The notes: a model not told the origin generated them from the letters alone. A stretch of DNA of 64,000 nucleotides from Sedimentibacter acidaminivorans (GCF_017873955.1 NZ_JAGGKS010000002.1:248001-312000), one strand, 5' to 3'; numbered from the stretch's first letter, positions 8,723 to 17,750 are shown. Program-made: numbers and translations.

Positions 8723-8738
8723 AGCAAATTACATGCCA
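8723..8738 (-). promoter_or_regulatory. Sigma-54 (-24/-12) promoter of the dehydrogenase operon
   Basis: On the minus strand the sequence reads TGGCATGTAATTTGCT: GG at -24 (8737-8736), then ten bases, then GC at -12 (8725-8724), within a TGGCA-N6-TTGCT context. This matches the sigma-54 consensus at almost every fixed position except C to T after TGGCA. Transcription would start near 8712, 37 bases before the first ATG. Such promoters need an enhancer-binding ATPase; none is encoded in this window. Confidence 0.75.
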
Positions 8739-8811
8739 CATTTATTTTTATTAAACTTTTCAAATTTAATTGAAATATCAAATAAACTTAAAGTATATAG
8801 CTATATATTTT

Positions 8812-8848
8812 GTGTCATATTTTCGACACTGAGTCGATTTATTGACAC
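8812..8848. promoter_or_regulatory. Palindrome upstream of the sigma-54 promoter, candidate enhancer-binding site
   Basis: GTGTCA (8812-8817) is mirrored by TGACAC (8843-8848), and inside it TCGAC and GTCGA flank ACTGA. The 37-base element is centred about 100 bases upstream of the -24 box of the dehydrogenase operon, the usual place for an activator of sigma-54 polymerase. That role is an inference from position and symmetry. Confidence 0.5.
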
Positions 8849-9009
8849 CTATATTAGACTCTTACTAAACAATAAATCAATTTACACTTTTTTGCATAAT
8901 TTCAAATATTTCCACTAAAACTCAACTCTTAATATCCTCTATAATTATAAAATGTTAAATGAACATTACATATACACCTCTTCATTTAGCATATAATGTT
9001 GTCAGTTAT

Positions 9010-9056
9010 TGGACATATAAATCATCACGATTATCGTTTTTGTCCATATATATCAT
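9010..9056. repeat. Symmetric and direct repeats upstream of trkA
   Basis: TGGACA (9010-9015) and TGTCCA (9041-9046) form an inverted repeat, and CATATAAATCAT (9014-9025) is repeated with one change at 9045-9056, 31 bases (three helical turns) away. They end 18 bases before the trk -35 box, so they could be an operator. Confidence 0.4.
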
Positions 9057-9073
9057 TGTAATTTTTATAGTTA

Positions 9074-9102
9074 TTGATTTCTTGTTGAAAAAATGTTATA
9101 AT
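9074..9102 (+). promoter_or_regulatory. Sigma-A promoter of trkA-trkH
   Basis: TTGATT (9074-9079), a 17-base spacer and TATAAT (9097-9102) form a good vegetative promoter about 80 bases upstream of the trkA ATG. The rest of the roughly 490-base gap holds the divergent sigma-54 promoter and the repeats described separately; no small gene is visible. Confidence 0.7.
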
Positions 9103-9180
9103 TAATAGATATGGTATTATAATCCGTTAATTGCATTAAAATATTTTAAATATAAGTAATTGCTTATTTGGAGGAAATTA

Positions 9181-10536
9181 ATGAAGATAATTATTATTGG
9201 TGGAGGTAAGGTAGGTTACACATTGGCAAAGCAACTTTCTACAGAAAATCATGATATTACTGTCATAGATAATAATATCAGTGCCCTTAATCGTGCAGAT
9301 GAAACGCTTGATGTAATGTGCATAAAGGGTAATGGAGCTAGCGTAGAGGTTCTACAGGAGGCAAATGTAGCTGATTCCGACTTATTAATAGCAGTTACTG
9401 ATGGTGATGAGCTTAATATGATTTGTTGTGTTATAGGAAAAAAACTTGGTGCTAAGCATACTGTTGCACGTATACGTAACACTGACTATTCCGGTGAACA
9501 CCACATGCTTAAAGAAGAACTTGAATTAGATTTAGTAATAAACCCTGAAATGGATGCTGCTGCAGAAATTGCTCGTATACTACAATTTCCATTTGCTGCT
9601 AATGTTGAAACATTTGCAAATAATATGTTGGAAATGGTCGAATTTAGAGTAATGGAATCAGACCCTATAATAAATATAAAGCTCATGGACCTTACTAAAA
9701 AGTTACCTTCTAAGGTTTTATTTTGTTCAGTAAAACATAATAATCAAATTATTATACCTAATGGAAACTACATCTTCGAAGTTGGCGATGTGGTTTATGT
9801 AATAGGTGAAAGAAGTGGAATTTCTAAATTTTTTAAATACTTAGGTAGAAGTGCACAAAGAGCTAAAAATGTTACTATTGTTGGAGGTAGCAGAATTAGT
9901 ATTTATTTAACATGGTTACTAACTGAAACAGGTATTAATGTAAAAGTTATAGAACTCAATAACAATAGATGTGTTTTATTAAGTGAAGTTCTACCGCATG
10001 CACTTATTATATGTGGCGATGGTACAGACCAAGATGTTTTAGAAAATGAAAACATTCATTCAACAGATGCTTTTATTGCACTTACAGATAGAGATGAGGA
10101 AAATTTAATTAGTTCAATTTATGCACATCAATGTGGTGTTCCAAAGGTGATTTTAAAAATTAACCGTGTGAATTATATACCTATCGTAAATCAACTTGGT
10201 TTAGATAGCATAATAAGTCCTAAATATACTGCAGCAAATAACATATTAAGATATGTTAGAGCTTTAAACAACTCTAGAGGTAGTGCTGTTGAAAAACTTT
10301 ATAAAATTTTAGATGACAAAGCTGAGGTTGCTGAATTCACAGCTAACAGCTCTACTAAATTTCTAAATATTAAATTAAAAGATTTAGTTATAAAAGAAAA
10401 TATATTAATTGCTGCAATAGTTCGAAACAAAAAAATAATAATTCCTTATGGAAATGATTTTATAAAGGAAGAAGACAAAGTTATCGTTATTACAAAAACA
10501 GGCTTTATTTCAGACCTTAACGATATTTTAGGTTAG
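9181..10536 (+). CDS. trkA: Trk potassium uptake system, NAD-binding regulatory subunit TrkA
   Basis: Peripheral cytoplasmic subunit that gates TrkH. Its 451 residues contain two tandem RCK modules: the first opens with IIIIGGGKVGYTLAKQL, the second with VTIVGGSRISIYLTWLL near 225, and each is followed by an RCK_C/TrkA_C domain (about 140-220 and 370-450). The ATG at 9181 is chosen because TTGGAGGA is eight bases upstream. trkH follows after 18 bases with its own ribosome site. RCK_C domains of such proteins bind c-di-AMP in several Firmicutes; whether this one does is unknown. Confidence 0.93.
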   Translation: MKIIIIGGGKVGYTLAKQLSTENHDITVIDNNISALNRADETLDVMCIKGNGASVEVLQEANVADSDLLIAVTDGDELNMICCVIGKKLGAKHTVARIRNTDYSGEHHMLKEELELDLVINPEMDAAAEIARILQFPFAANVETFANNMLEMVEFRVMESDPIINIKLMDLTKKLPSKVLFCSVKHNNQIIIPNGNYIFEVGDVVYVIGERSGISKFFKYLGRSAQRAKNVTIVGGSRISIYLTWLLTETGINVKVIELNNNRCVLLSEVLPHALIICGDGTDQDVLENENIHSTDAFIALTDRDEENLISSIYAHQCGVPKVILKINRVNYIPIVNQLGLDSIISPKYTAANNILRYVRALNNSRGSAVEKLYKILDDKAEVAEFTANSSTKFLNIKLKDLVIKENILIAAIVRNKKIIIPYGNDFIKEEDKVIVITKTGFISDLNDILG

Positions 10537-10554
10537 TAATTTGGAGGACAAAAA

Positions 10555-12000
10555 ATGAATATGAGAGTTGTACTTAAACTATTAGGTACAGTATTAATGT
10601 GGGAATCGATTTTAATGATTCCCTCACTTATAATAGCCATACTAGATAATAGTTATGAAATTAGTGCATTTATTATTTCTATAATAATTATTGGTGTACT
10701 TGGTTTTGCTTTAATGAACATAAAAACTAATGGTTTTCAAATGAGAAATAGAGAGGGTTTTGCAGGTGTTGCCATATGTTGGGTTGTTATGTCTTTACTT
10801 GGTGCTTTACCTTTTTATATAAGTGGTGCAATTCCAGCGTATATTGACGCAGTATTTGAAACTGTTTCCGGTTTCACAACTACTGGTTCAAGCATACTAA
10901 CAGACATTGAAATTCTACCACGTGGTATACTGTTTTGGAGAAGTTTCACACACTGGATTGGGGGTATGGGTGTACTTATACTAACATTAGCACTTATGCC
11001 GTCACTTGGAGCTCGTTCAGTTTTTCTAATGCGTGCAGAAAGCCCTGGTCCTTCACCTGGAAAATTAGTGCCTAAAATTTCCGAAACAGCAAAGTTATTA
11101 TACATAATCTATGCTGGAATGACTATCATTCAAATTATACTTCTAGTTATAGCAAAAATGTCACTTTATGATGCATTTATTCATGCTTTTGGTACTGCTG
11201 GTACTGGAGGTTTCTCAAATAAAGGATTAAGTGTTGGGGCATATAACAGTCCCTTAATAGAATGGATAATAACAATATTCATGCTATTATTTGGAGTGAA
11301 CTTCTCACTTCATTATCTTCTTTTAAAAGGAGATTTTAAGTCAATTCTAAAAAATGAAGAGTTTCGTTTGTATTGGTTGACTGTTATAATTTCCATTATA
11401 ATTATATGTATTAATGTTTTACCATTATATAATTATTCTGTAGCCGATTCTCTTACAAAGTCATCATTCCAAGTTGCTACTATTGTTACTACTACCGGTT
11501 ACGCAACAACAGATTTCAATTTATGGCCTATGCTTCCAAAATCAATACTTCTAATGCTCATGTTCTTTGGAGCATGTGCTGGTTCTACTGGTGGTGGAAT
11601 AAAGTTTATAAGAGTATTGTTGTTATTTAAAGCTGTTGCATATGAAATAAGACATACGGTTCATCCAAATTCAATAGGTACAATTAAAATTAATGGAAGA
11701 AAAGTTGATATAAGTGTTATGTCAGGAATTATGGTTTTCTTTTTTGCGTATGTAGCTACAATGATTGTTGCAATATTAATTGTGTCTTTAGATAACTTTG
11801 ATTTTATGACTACATTTTCAGCTGTCTTAGCTACCATAAGCAACATTGGACCAGGATTTGAAATAGTAGGTCCAATGGGTAATTATGCTGATTTTTCAGT
11901 ATTAAGTAAAATTGTCCTAACATGTTGTATGATTATAGGAAGACTTGAAGTAATGCCAATTTTTGTATTAATGTCACCATCTATATGGAAAAAAAGATAG
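10555..12000 (+). CDS. trkH: Trk potassium uptake system, membrane subunit TrkH
   Basis: Potassium-translocating membrane protein, 481 residues, with about ten membrane segments. The four selectivity-filter-like P-loops are visible: SGFTTTGSSIL, GTAGTGGFSNKG, VTTTGYATTD and ISNIGPGFE. The intracellular gate loop segment GACAGSTGGGIK is also conserved. It overlaps nothing and is followed 2 bases later by a bidirectional terminator. With TrkA it forms a complete uptake system for potassium, the first response to osmotic upshift. Confidence 0.95.
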   Translation: MNMRVVLKLLGTVLMWESILMIPSLIIAILDNSYEISAFIISIIIIGVLGFALMNIKTNGFQMRNREGFAGVAICWVVMSLLGALPFYISGAIPAYIDAVFETVSGFTTTGSSILTDIEILPRGILFWRSFTHWIGGMGVLILTLALMPSLGARSVFLMRAESPGPSPGKLVPKISETAKLLYIIYAGMTIIQIILLVIAKMSLYDAFIHAFGTAGTGGFSNKGLSVGAYNSPLIEWIITIFMLLFGVNFSLHYLLLKGDFKSILKNEEFRLYWLTVIISIIIICINVLPLYNYSVADSLTKSSFQVATIVTTTGYATTDFNLWPMLPKSILLMLMFFGACAGSTGGGIKFIRVLLLFKAVAYEIRHTVHPNSIGTIKINGRKVDISVMSGIMVFFFAYVATMIVAILIVSLDNFDFMTTFSAVLATISNIGPGFEIVGPMGNYADFSVLSKIVLTCCMIIGRLEVMPIFVLMSPSIWKKR

Positions 12001-12001
12001 C

Positions 12002-12040
12002 AAAAAGATGTGTTAGGGACTGTACCCAGCACATCTTTTT
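12002..12040. terminator. Bidirectional terminator between trkH and the cobalamin operon
   Basis: AAAAAGATGTG (12002-12012) and CACATCTTTTT (12030-12040) pair perfectly around a 17-base loop. A T-run on the plus strand and A-run on the other side let it serve both convergent operons. The loop contains GGGACTGTACCC, and the element resembles sequence at the 3' end of cbiP (15183-15209). Confidence 0.8.
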
Positions 12041-12043
12041 AAT

Positions 12044-12757
12044 TTACAATTGATACCCTCTTCTAGTAATTATTTTCCCATCTTTAATATATGTAGAACT
12101 ATTGCCAACTATTACTATACTTAGCATGTCTACTAACTCATAATTTATAGTATCTAAAGTACATATATGAACTTCCTGATTTTCTCTTGTTGCATTTTTT
12201 ACTATTCCTACAGGTGTTGAAGAATTTTTATACTTTTTCATTATATCAAATGCTTTTTCTAAATAATGTGGTCTGCCGTTACTTTTTGGGTTATACAGAC
12301 ATATAACAAAATCACCTTCTGATGCTAATTCTACTCTCTTATATATTAGTTCTAATGGAGTTAGCAAATCGCTTAAACTTATGTGGCAGAAATCATGCAT
12401 CAAAGGTGCTCCAAGAACGGAAGCCGCCGCCGTTGATGCGGTTACACCGCTTATTACTCTCACATCTTCATCTTCTGACATTTCCAGAACAAGACCTGCC
12501 ATACCATATACTCCTGCATCCCCGGAACTTATTACAGATACTATTTTACCTGTTTTTGAAATTTCTATTGCTTTTTTAACTCTATCTATTTCTTGTTTCA
12601 TTCCATTTGAAACAATTTCTTTTCCATTTATTAAATCCTCTATCAAGTTTATATACGTTTTATATCCGACTATGACATCTGAATTTTCAATGGCACTAAT
12701 AGCTTCATGTGTCATTGTTTCATAGCTTCCTGGACCTATTCCTATTACATATATCAT
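12044..12757 (-). CDS. cbiH: Precorrin-3B / cobalt-precorrin-3 C17-methyltransferase
   Basis: SAM-dependent methyltransferase that methylates C17 and contracts the corrin ring in the anaerobic cobalamin pathway. It has 237 residues and the uroporphyrin-methyltransferase fold: GIGPGSYETMT at the N-terminus, VISSGDAGVYGMAGLV in the middle, and LYNPKSNGRPHYLEKA, a CbiH/CobJ signature. It is the last gene of the operon, one base from cbiL, and has a GGAG ribosome site. Confidence 0.93.
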   Translation of the reverse strand: MIYVIGIGPGSYETMTHEAISAIENSDVIVGYKTYINLIEDLINGKEIVSNGMKQEIDRVKKAIEISKTGKIVSVISSGDAGVYGMAGLVLEMSEDEDVRVISGVTASTAAASVLGAPLMHDFCHISLSDLLTPLELIYKRVELASEGDFVICLYNPKSNGRPHYLEKAFDIMKKYKNSSTPVGIVKNATRENQEVHICTLDTINYELVDMLSIVIVGNSSTYIKDGKIITRRGYQL

Positions 12758-13456
12758 TTATATCTCCCATTTTTTATTTATTAGTATAGTTGTAAAATAA
12801 GAAACATCCTCTTTTTTAATGCTTTTTATATCTGCATATACTTTTTCTTCATTCTTTGATGAATTGCTTACCACTATTGAATGTTTTTCAAGTTTTTCTT
12901 CTAGTAAAAGATTTATAATTTCATCGAAGTTTTTATATACCTTCATCAATACAATAGAATTTTCATTTTTTACATATTGTTTAATTTTTTCTAAACCCAT
13001 TGTAGCAGGTACTACTACTAATGCATCTTCACCTTCAACCAACGGAAAATTATTTTTAGACGCTATATCTAAAAATGACGTTATTCCGGGTATTGTAACT
13101 ACTTTAACTTTATTCTTGAGAATTCTTAATAAATATATATATGTGCTGTATACCATAGGGTCACCGATAGTAACAAATCCCACGTTCTTCCCTTTTAACA
13201 CATCACTTTCTATTTCCGAAGCTATATTGTTCCATGCATTCTGTAACTCTTTTGTATTATAATTCATTGGAAAATGCCTGTCTTTAATCAAAGTGCTTTC
13301 TTTTAAGTATCCTCTGACTATTTCATGTGCCACACTAAAGGAATCTGCACTTTTCGCTGTCGGAACGTACAATACATCTAATTTTTGCAATACGTCAATC
13401 CCATATTTTGTCACTGCATCAGAACTTCCAACGCCTACTCCTATTCCATAAAACAT
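12758..13456 (-). CDS. cbiL: Cobalt-precorrin-2 C20-methyltransferase
   Basis: Adds the C20 methyl group to cobalt-precorrin-2. The 232-residue protein starts with GIGVGVGSSDAVT (SAM site), followed by VGFVTIGDPMVYSTY and IPGITSFLDIAS, all typical of the CbiL/CobI branch. The ATG has a TTGGAGAA site. It is transcribed between cbiC and cbiH. Confidence 0.93.
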   Translation of the reverse strand: MFYGIGVGVGSSDAVTKYGIDVLQKLDVLYVPTAKSADSFSVAHEIVRGYLKESTLIKDRHFPMNYNTKELQNAWNNIASEIESDVLKGKNVGFVTIGDPMVYSTYIYLLRILKNKVKVVTIPGITSFLDIASKNNFPLVEGEDALVVVPATMGLEKIKQYVKNENSIVLMKVYKNFDEIINLLLEEKLEKHSIVVSNSSKNEEKVYADIKSIKKEDVSYFTTILINKKWEI

Positions 13457-13474
13457 AATTGTTCTCCAATCGCT

Positions 13475-14101
13475 CTAAATGTTATAAAGCAAAGCATTGC
13501 AAATTGCCGCTGCAATATTGCTGCCGCCTTTTCTGCCCTTTGCTACTATGTATTCTAAATTTTCCAAACTCATTATCAGTTCTTTAGCTTCTACTACATT
13601 GACAAACCCAACGGGAACTCCTATGATTAGTTCGGGTTTGAATTTTCCTTCTTTTATTATTTCATGTAGCTTTATCAATGCCGTAGGTGCATTTCCTATG
13701 GCAAATATTACAGGACCCTCTATCTTCGATGCCCTCTCCATAGAAATTGTAGCCCTTGTTTCTCCTCTTTCCTCAGCTTCTGTAAAAACATCCTCATCGG
13801 CCATGAAACAATGAACATTTACTCCATATTTTGCGGCTACCTTTTTATTTATGCCTGCTAATGCCATGTTTGTATCAGTTACTATGGTGGCACCATTTTT
13901 TATTGCATGCTTTGCATTTTTTATTGCATTTTCTGAAAAGCATAAATTTTCTAAATAGTCAAAATCCGCCGAGGTATGAATCGCTCTTTTTATTATTGGT
14001 TCCTTTTCAGGGTCTAGTATTATATCTCCCAGTTCCTTTTGAATTAATTCAAAGCTTCTTTTTTCAATATTATGAGGTTCTACAAATTTTATATTGTTCA
14101 T
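13475..14101 (-). CDS. cbiC: Cobalt-precorrin-8 methylmutase
   Basis: Moves the C11 methyl group to C12 to give cobyrinate. The 208-residue protein contains PHNIEKRSFELIQ near the start and RAIHTSADFDY with the catalytic His. GVPVGFVNVVEAK and GRKGGSNIAAAICNALL are also family segments. The ATG at 14101 follows CAGGGAG and is preferred over one 39 bases upstream that overlaps cbiG and has no ribosome site. Confidence 0.93.
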   Translation of the reverse strand: MNNIKFVEPHNIEKRSFELIQKELGDIILDPEKEPIIKRAIHTSADFDYLENLCFSENAIKNAKHAIKNGATIVTDTNMALAGINKKVAAKYGVNVHCFMADEDVFTEAEERGETRATISMERASKIEGPVIFAIGNAPTALIKLHEIIKEGKFKPELIIGVPVGFVNVVEAKELIMSLENLEYIVAKGRKGGSNIAAAICNALLYNI

Positions 14102-14126
14102 TTTTTCTCCCTGTAATATAAAACAA

Positions 14127-15167
14127 TTATTTATATTCAAAATTTACTGCGTAATCATCTATAGATGCCGCAACTGTTACGGAATTTTTTATTGTTTTAC
14201 TGATTATCAATTTTTTATTTTTATTACCTATCATTGATGCTCTTTCGCAAACACTGTCAACACCTGCAATAGATTTTACAAAATCAGAATTAGAAAATTT
14301 TCCTTCCAAATCATTAAGTTCTTCTTTGGTATAAGTATAAAATGGAACCTTAAAAATTTTGGAGGTTTTTAGAATTCCTTCCTCTTCTTTTTTTAAATCT
14401 ATTGAATTTATTGAATTTATTGCAAAATGTGATATTTCATTTTCAGATAATATATCCTTTATTGCATTGTATATAGTATTGCAAGGTGTTCCCTTCCTGC
14501 ATCCTACACCAATTGATATTATTTTTGGAATCAAATTTAATGTATTTTTAAATGGTTTTTTATTACTATCTAAGCTTACACAAACCCCGATTTCTTTTTC
14601 ATTTATATCTATTTCTTCGGGTATTTCACCTTTTATATTGAAATCACAACACAAACCTATTTTTTTATTTTCTAATATATCCGCTGCAATATCTCTGGCT
14701 GATTTAAGACTTAATATATGCATGCTTTTATTGTTAGCCCACTCATCAACTGCAAATTTTCCATTGATATCAGTAGCTGTAGTAATTATTGGGTCTCCTC
14801 CTGTAATTTCTGCAATTTTTCTAGCAAGTTGATTGGCTCCACCTATGTGTCCACTTAAAAGAGAAATAACATTTAAACCCTTTTCATCAACACAAATGAC
14901 GGCAGGATCTGTTTTTTTACTCCTAACAAAAGGAGCAATAGCCCTAACTGCAATTCCAACAGCCCCTACAAATACTATGCAATTCTTATCTTTAAATGAT
15001 TTTTCAGTACTTTTATACAAATTTTCCTGTCTAATCACAACATTACAAGCTGAGTTTACATATTTTTCAGGTACATATGCTGTTAAATCAGGTTCTTTTA
15101 ATCCCTCTATAATTTTATCACACAGTTTGGCACCATTACTTGAAAAAGCATATATATCTATATTCAT
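14127..15167 (-). CDS. cbiG: Cobalt-precorrin-5A hydrolase
   Basis: Opens the delta-lactone of cobalt-precorrin-5A and releases acetaldehyde, a step specific to the anaerobic route. At 346 residues it has the family's CbiG N-terminal part, with FVGAVGIAVRAIAPFV and LNVISLLSGHIGGANQLA, and a C-terminal CobE-like part with IGVGCRKGTPCNTI and SIAGVDSVCERAS. Its ATG directly follows the cbiP stop. Confidence 0.93.
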   Translation of the reverse strand: MNIDIYAFSSNGAKLCDKIIEGLKEPDLTAYVPEKYVNSACNVVIRQENLYKSTEKSFKDKNCIVFVGAVGIAVRAIAPFVRSKKTDPAVICVDEKGLNVISLLSGHIGGANQLARKIAEITGGDPIITTATDINGKFAVDEWANNKSMHILSLKSARDIAADILENKKIGLCCDFNIKGEIPEEIDINEKEIGVCVSLDSNKKPFKNTLNLIPKIISIGVGCRKGTPCNTIYNAIKDILSENEISHFAINSINSIDLKKEEEGILKTSKIFKVPFYTYTKEELNDLEGKFSNSDFVKSIAGVDSVCERASMIGNKNKKLIISKTIKNSVTVAASIDDYAVNFEYK

Positions 15168-16697
15168 TTAATCTTCGCTCCTAGATGTGAGAGACACTGT
15201 ACCCAAAGCATTGTATATTTTCCCCATATCAAGTGATTTTCTTACGGAATCTGCTAATAAGTCATATTGACTTTCTTTGTAAGATTTTATATCGAATTTT
15301 TCTAATTCATCAACGCTCATACCTTTTTGTTTTAATAATATATTTACAACAGAATTTACAACGTCACTGTTGTCGAATATTCCATGGATGTAGCTTCCTG
15401 CAACATTATCACAAACACATCCATCATACTTATTATTTGATTCTCCTGCCGATACATCAATTGTATTTAGAAAATCGCCCTCTAAAATTTCAGTATCTCC
15501 CATATGGATTTCATAGCCAGTAACGTCTATACCTGATAATTCATGATAGAATCCATTTATTTCATTTATTTTACCGCTTACCTGTGTTCTTGTTTTTTGC
15601 TTATAAAATGTTGTTATGTTTTTAAGAAGCCCCAGACCTTTTATACTCCCGCCAGCCTCAACATTATCAGGGTCATTAATCATTTCACCAAGCATTTGAT
15701 AGCCGCCACAAACACCAAAAACTGCTTTACCTTCACTTACATGTCTTATTATTTTAGATTCAAGTCCTGATTGTCTTAGCCATTTCAAATCCTCAATTGT
15801 GTTTTTAGTTCCGGGTATGATTATCATGTCAGGGTTTCCCAGTTCTCTTAGATTCTTGACATATCTTAGTGATACTCCCTTAATCATAGAAAATACGTTA
15901 AAGTCAGTAAAATTAGATATACGTGGCAGCCTTATAACTGCAATATCTATGATGTTGTAGGTTTCATTCGATACTAATTTTTCAGAGAGGCTATCCTCAT
16001 CATCTATGTCAACATTTAAATATGGTACTACTCCCAGAACATCAACATTAGTTATGTCTCTTAGCATATCTAGTCCAGGTTTCAATATTTCTACGTCCCC
16101 TCTGAATTTATTAATAACGAAACCTTTAACCCTAGATTTTTCTTCTTCATCAAATAAGAGCATTGTTCCAGCTAATGATGCAAATACTCCACCCCTGTCT
16201 ATATCTCCAACTATAATTACAGGGGCATCAACCATTTTCGCCATTCCCATATTTACAATATCCTGTTGCTTCAAATTTATCTCAGCAGGACTTCCTGCAC
16301 CTTCAATTACTATTATGTCGTATTCATCTGTCAATGAATTAAATGATTTTAAAATATGTGGAACAAGCTCATTTTTGCAAGTGTAATATTCCTGAGCTGT
16401 CATATCTCTTAAAACTTCACCATTTAATATTACCTGTGAACCCTTTTCACCTGTAGGCTTTAATAAAATAGGATTCATTCTTACATCTGCATCAATACCC
16501 GCCGCTTCAGCTTGCATAACTTGCGCTCTTCCCATTTCTAAGCCTTCTTTAGTTATGAATGAATTAAGGGCCATATTTTGAGATTTAAATGGTGCTGTCC
16601 TATATCCATCTTGTTTAAATATCCTGCAAAGTGCGGCGGTAATTAAACTCTTGCCTGCATTTGAGGTTGTTCCTTGAACCATTATAACCTTAGCCAT
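15168..16697 (-). CDS. cbiP: Cobyric acid synthase, glutamine-hydrolysing
   Basis: Amidates four carboxylates of adenosylcobyrinate a,c-diamide using ATP and glutamine. The 509-residue protein has an N-terminal ATP site (VQGTTSNAGKSLITA) and a C-terminal class-I glutamine amidotransferase domain with the nucleophile in FGVCGGYQML and a late histidine in GSYIHGIFD. The final residues (about ALGTVSLTSRSED) are encoded by sequence resembling the trkH/cbiH terminator loop, so the C-terminal tail may be a short repeat insertion. Also called CobQ. Confidence 0.95.
   Translation of the reverse strand: MAKVIMVQGTTSNAGKSLITAALCRIFKQDGYRTAPFKSQNMALNSFITKEGLEMGRAQVMQAEAAGIDADVRMNPILLKPTGEKGSQVILNGEVLRDMTAQEYYTCKNELVPHILKSFNSLTDEYDIIVIEGAGSPAEINLKQQDIVNMGMAKMVDAPVIIVGDIDRGGVFASLAGTMLLFDEEEKSRVKGFVINKFRGDVEILKPGLDMLRDITNVDVLGVVPYLNVDIDDEDSLSEKLVSNETYNIIDIAVIRLPRISNFTDFNVFSMIKGVSLRYVKNLRELGNPDMIIIPGTKNTIEDLKWLRQSGLESKIIRHVSEGKAVFGVCGGYQMLGEMINDPDNVEAGGSIKGLGLLKNITTFYKQKTRTQVSGKINEINGFYHELSGIDVTGYEIHMGDTEILEGDFLNTIDVSAGESNNKYDGCVCDNVAGSYIHGIFDNSDVVNSVVNILLKQKGMSVDELEKFDIKSYKESQYDLLADSVRKSLDMGKIYNALGTVSLTSRSED
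15183..15209. repeat. Short repeat copy at the 3' end of cbiP
   Basis: The sequence from 15183 to 15209 aligns with 12006-12030: both read AGATGTG, then a variable middle, then ACTGTACCCA and GC. One copy forms the terminator between trkH and cbiH; this copy encodes the last residues of CbiP. Two copies are too few to define a family by eye. Confidence 0.4.
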
Positions 16698-16718
16698 AGA
16701 ATTATTCCTTTCTCTTTC

Positions 16719-17750
16719 TTATGTTATATTCTCAATTATATCAACATATCCTTTTTCATGTTTTCCAGTTATTGAACTGGTTTGATGATCAGATACGATA
16801 ATTATCTTTGTTTTTTTCCCAACATTCATATAAATTTCTTTTAAAAATTCTCTATCTATTTTTTCAATAAATTTAATTTTTCCATTTAGGTCTTTCCTAT
16901 GTGATACTTCATCTGTTCCGTTTATATGAGCTATTACTGTATCATGATTCTTAATTTCATTTAATACAGCCTTCGATTTTTCAAGTAAATCAGTATCTGT
17001 GTCTCCAGTTGAATTTTCGAGATGGGCTAAATTAATTTTCATCGCCTTTGCAATACCTTTAACTATTTCTGCACTACAAACACAAGAGCATGATTTTTTA
17101 TGTAACTTTAAAAATGTTGGCAAAATAGTTTTTTCTGATACACCCCATGGATAAAACATATAGTCTGCATCATTCAATTTATAACGGTTATTTTTTATAA
17201 AATCATTCAGGCTATCTACACTTTTTATATGACTAAGCATATAATCAATACTTTGTCCAACATTTTCATGTGGTGGCATATCAACTAAATTCAATATTTC
17301 ATCACTTCTTTTCATTACTATTAAATTTCGATAATCACTTATATGGTAAAATCTAATAGATTCATCTGAAATTGTGTTTTTTGTAACATCTTTCATTTCA
17401 GAATTGGTTAGTCCCTTAGCATTAAATGATTCTAATTTATTATTTTTGATGCTAACAAGATTGCATCTAAGTACTACCTCATCATATGCAATATTTATTC
17501 CAGCAGCCAATGCTTCCAGATACGCTCTATTTTTTGGAATCAGCTTTTCTTCTACTCCTAAAATTGAAAGTATACAAACCAGACTATCTGGATCTCTATT
17601 AGTTGGATAAAAACAGGTTTTCTCATGAATACCTTCATTTATTATTTTATCCAAAATTGGAGTATTTGCATATTCTAATGGGGTCATATTATTCAGTTGT
17701 TCAAATTTACCTTCACTTATTCCATCTAATATAATCAATATTGTTTTCAT
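16719..17750 (-). CDS. Alkaline-phosphatase-superfamily (phosphoglycerate-mutase-like) enzyme in the cobalamin operon
   Basis: A 343-residue metal-dependent enzyme related to archaeal-type cofactor-independent phosphoglycerate mutase. The N-terminal LIILDGISEG supplies the first metal ligands; TPLEYANTPILDKI and HENVGQSIDYMLSH are family segments, and IIVSDHQTSSITGKHEKG provides the C-terminal Asp/His ligands. It is translationally coupled to cobD (start overlaps its stop) and precedes cbiP. A glycolytic role is unlikely in this setting. No cobC-type alpha-ribazole-phosphate phosphatase is seen here, so this enzyme is a candidate replacement. That function is inferred from context only. Confidence 0.8.
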   Translation of the reverse strand: MKTILIILDGISEGKFEQLNNMTPLEYANTPILDKIINEGIHEKTCFYPTNRDPDSLVCILSILGVEEKLIPKNRAYLEALAAGINIAYDEVVLRCNLVSIKNNKLESFNAKGLTNSEMKDVTKNTISDESIRFYHISDYRNLIVMKRSDEILNLVDMPPHENVGQSIDYMLSHIKSVDSLNDFIKNNRYKLNDADYMFYPWGVSEKTILPTFLKLHKKSCSCVCSAEIVKGIAKAMKINLAHLENSTGDTDTDLLEKSKAVLNEIKNHDTVIAHINGTDEVSHRKDLNGKIKFIEKIDREFLKEIYMNVGKKTKIIIVSDHQTSSITGKHEKGYVDIIENIT

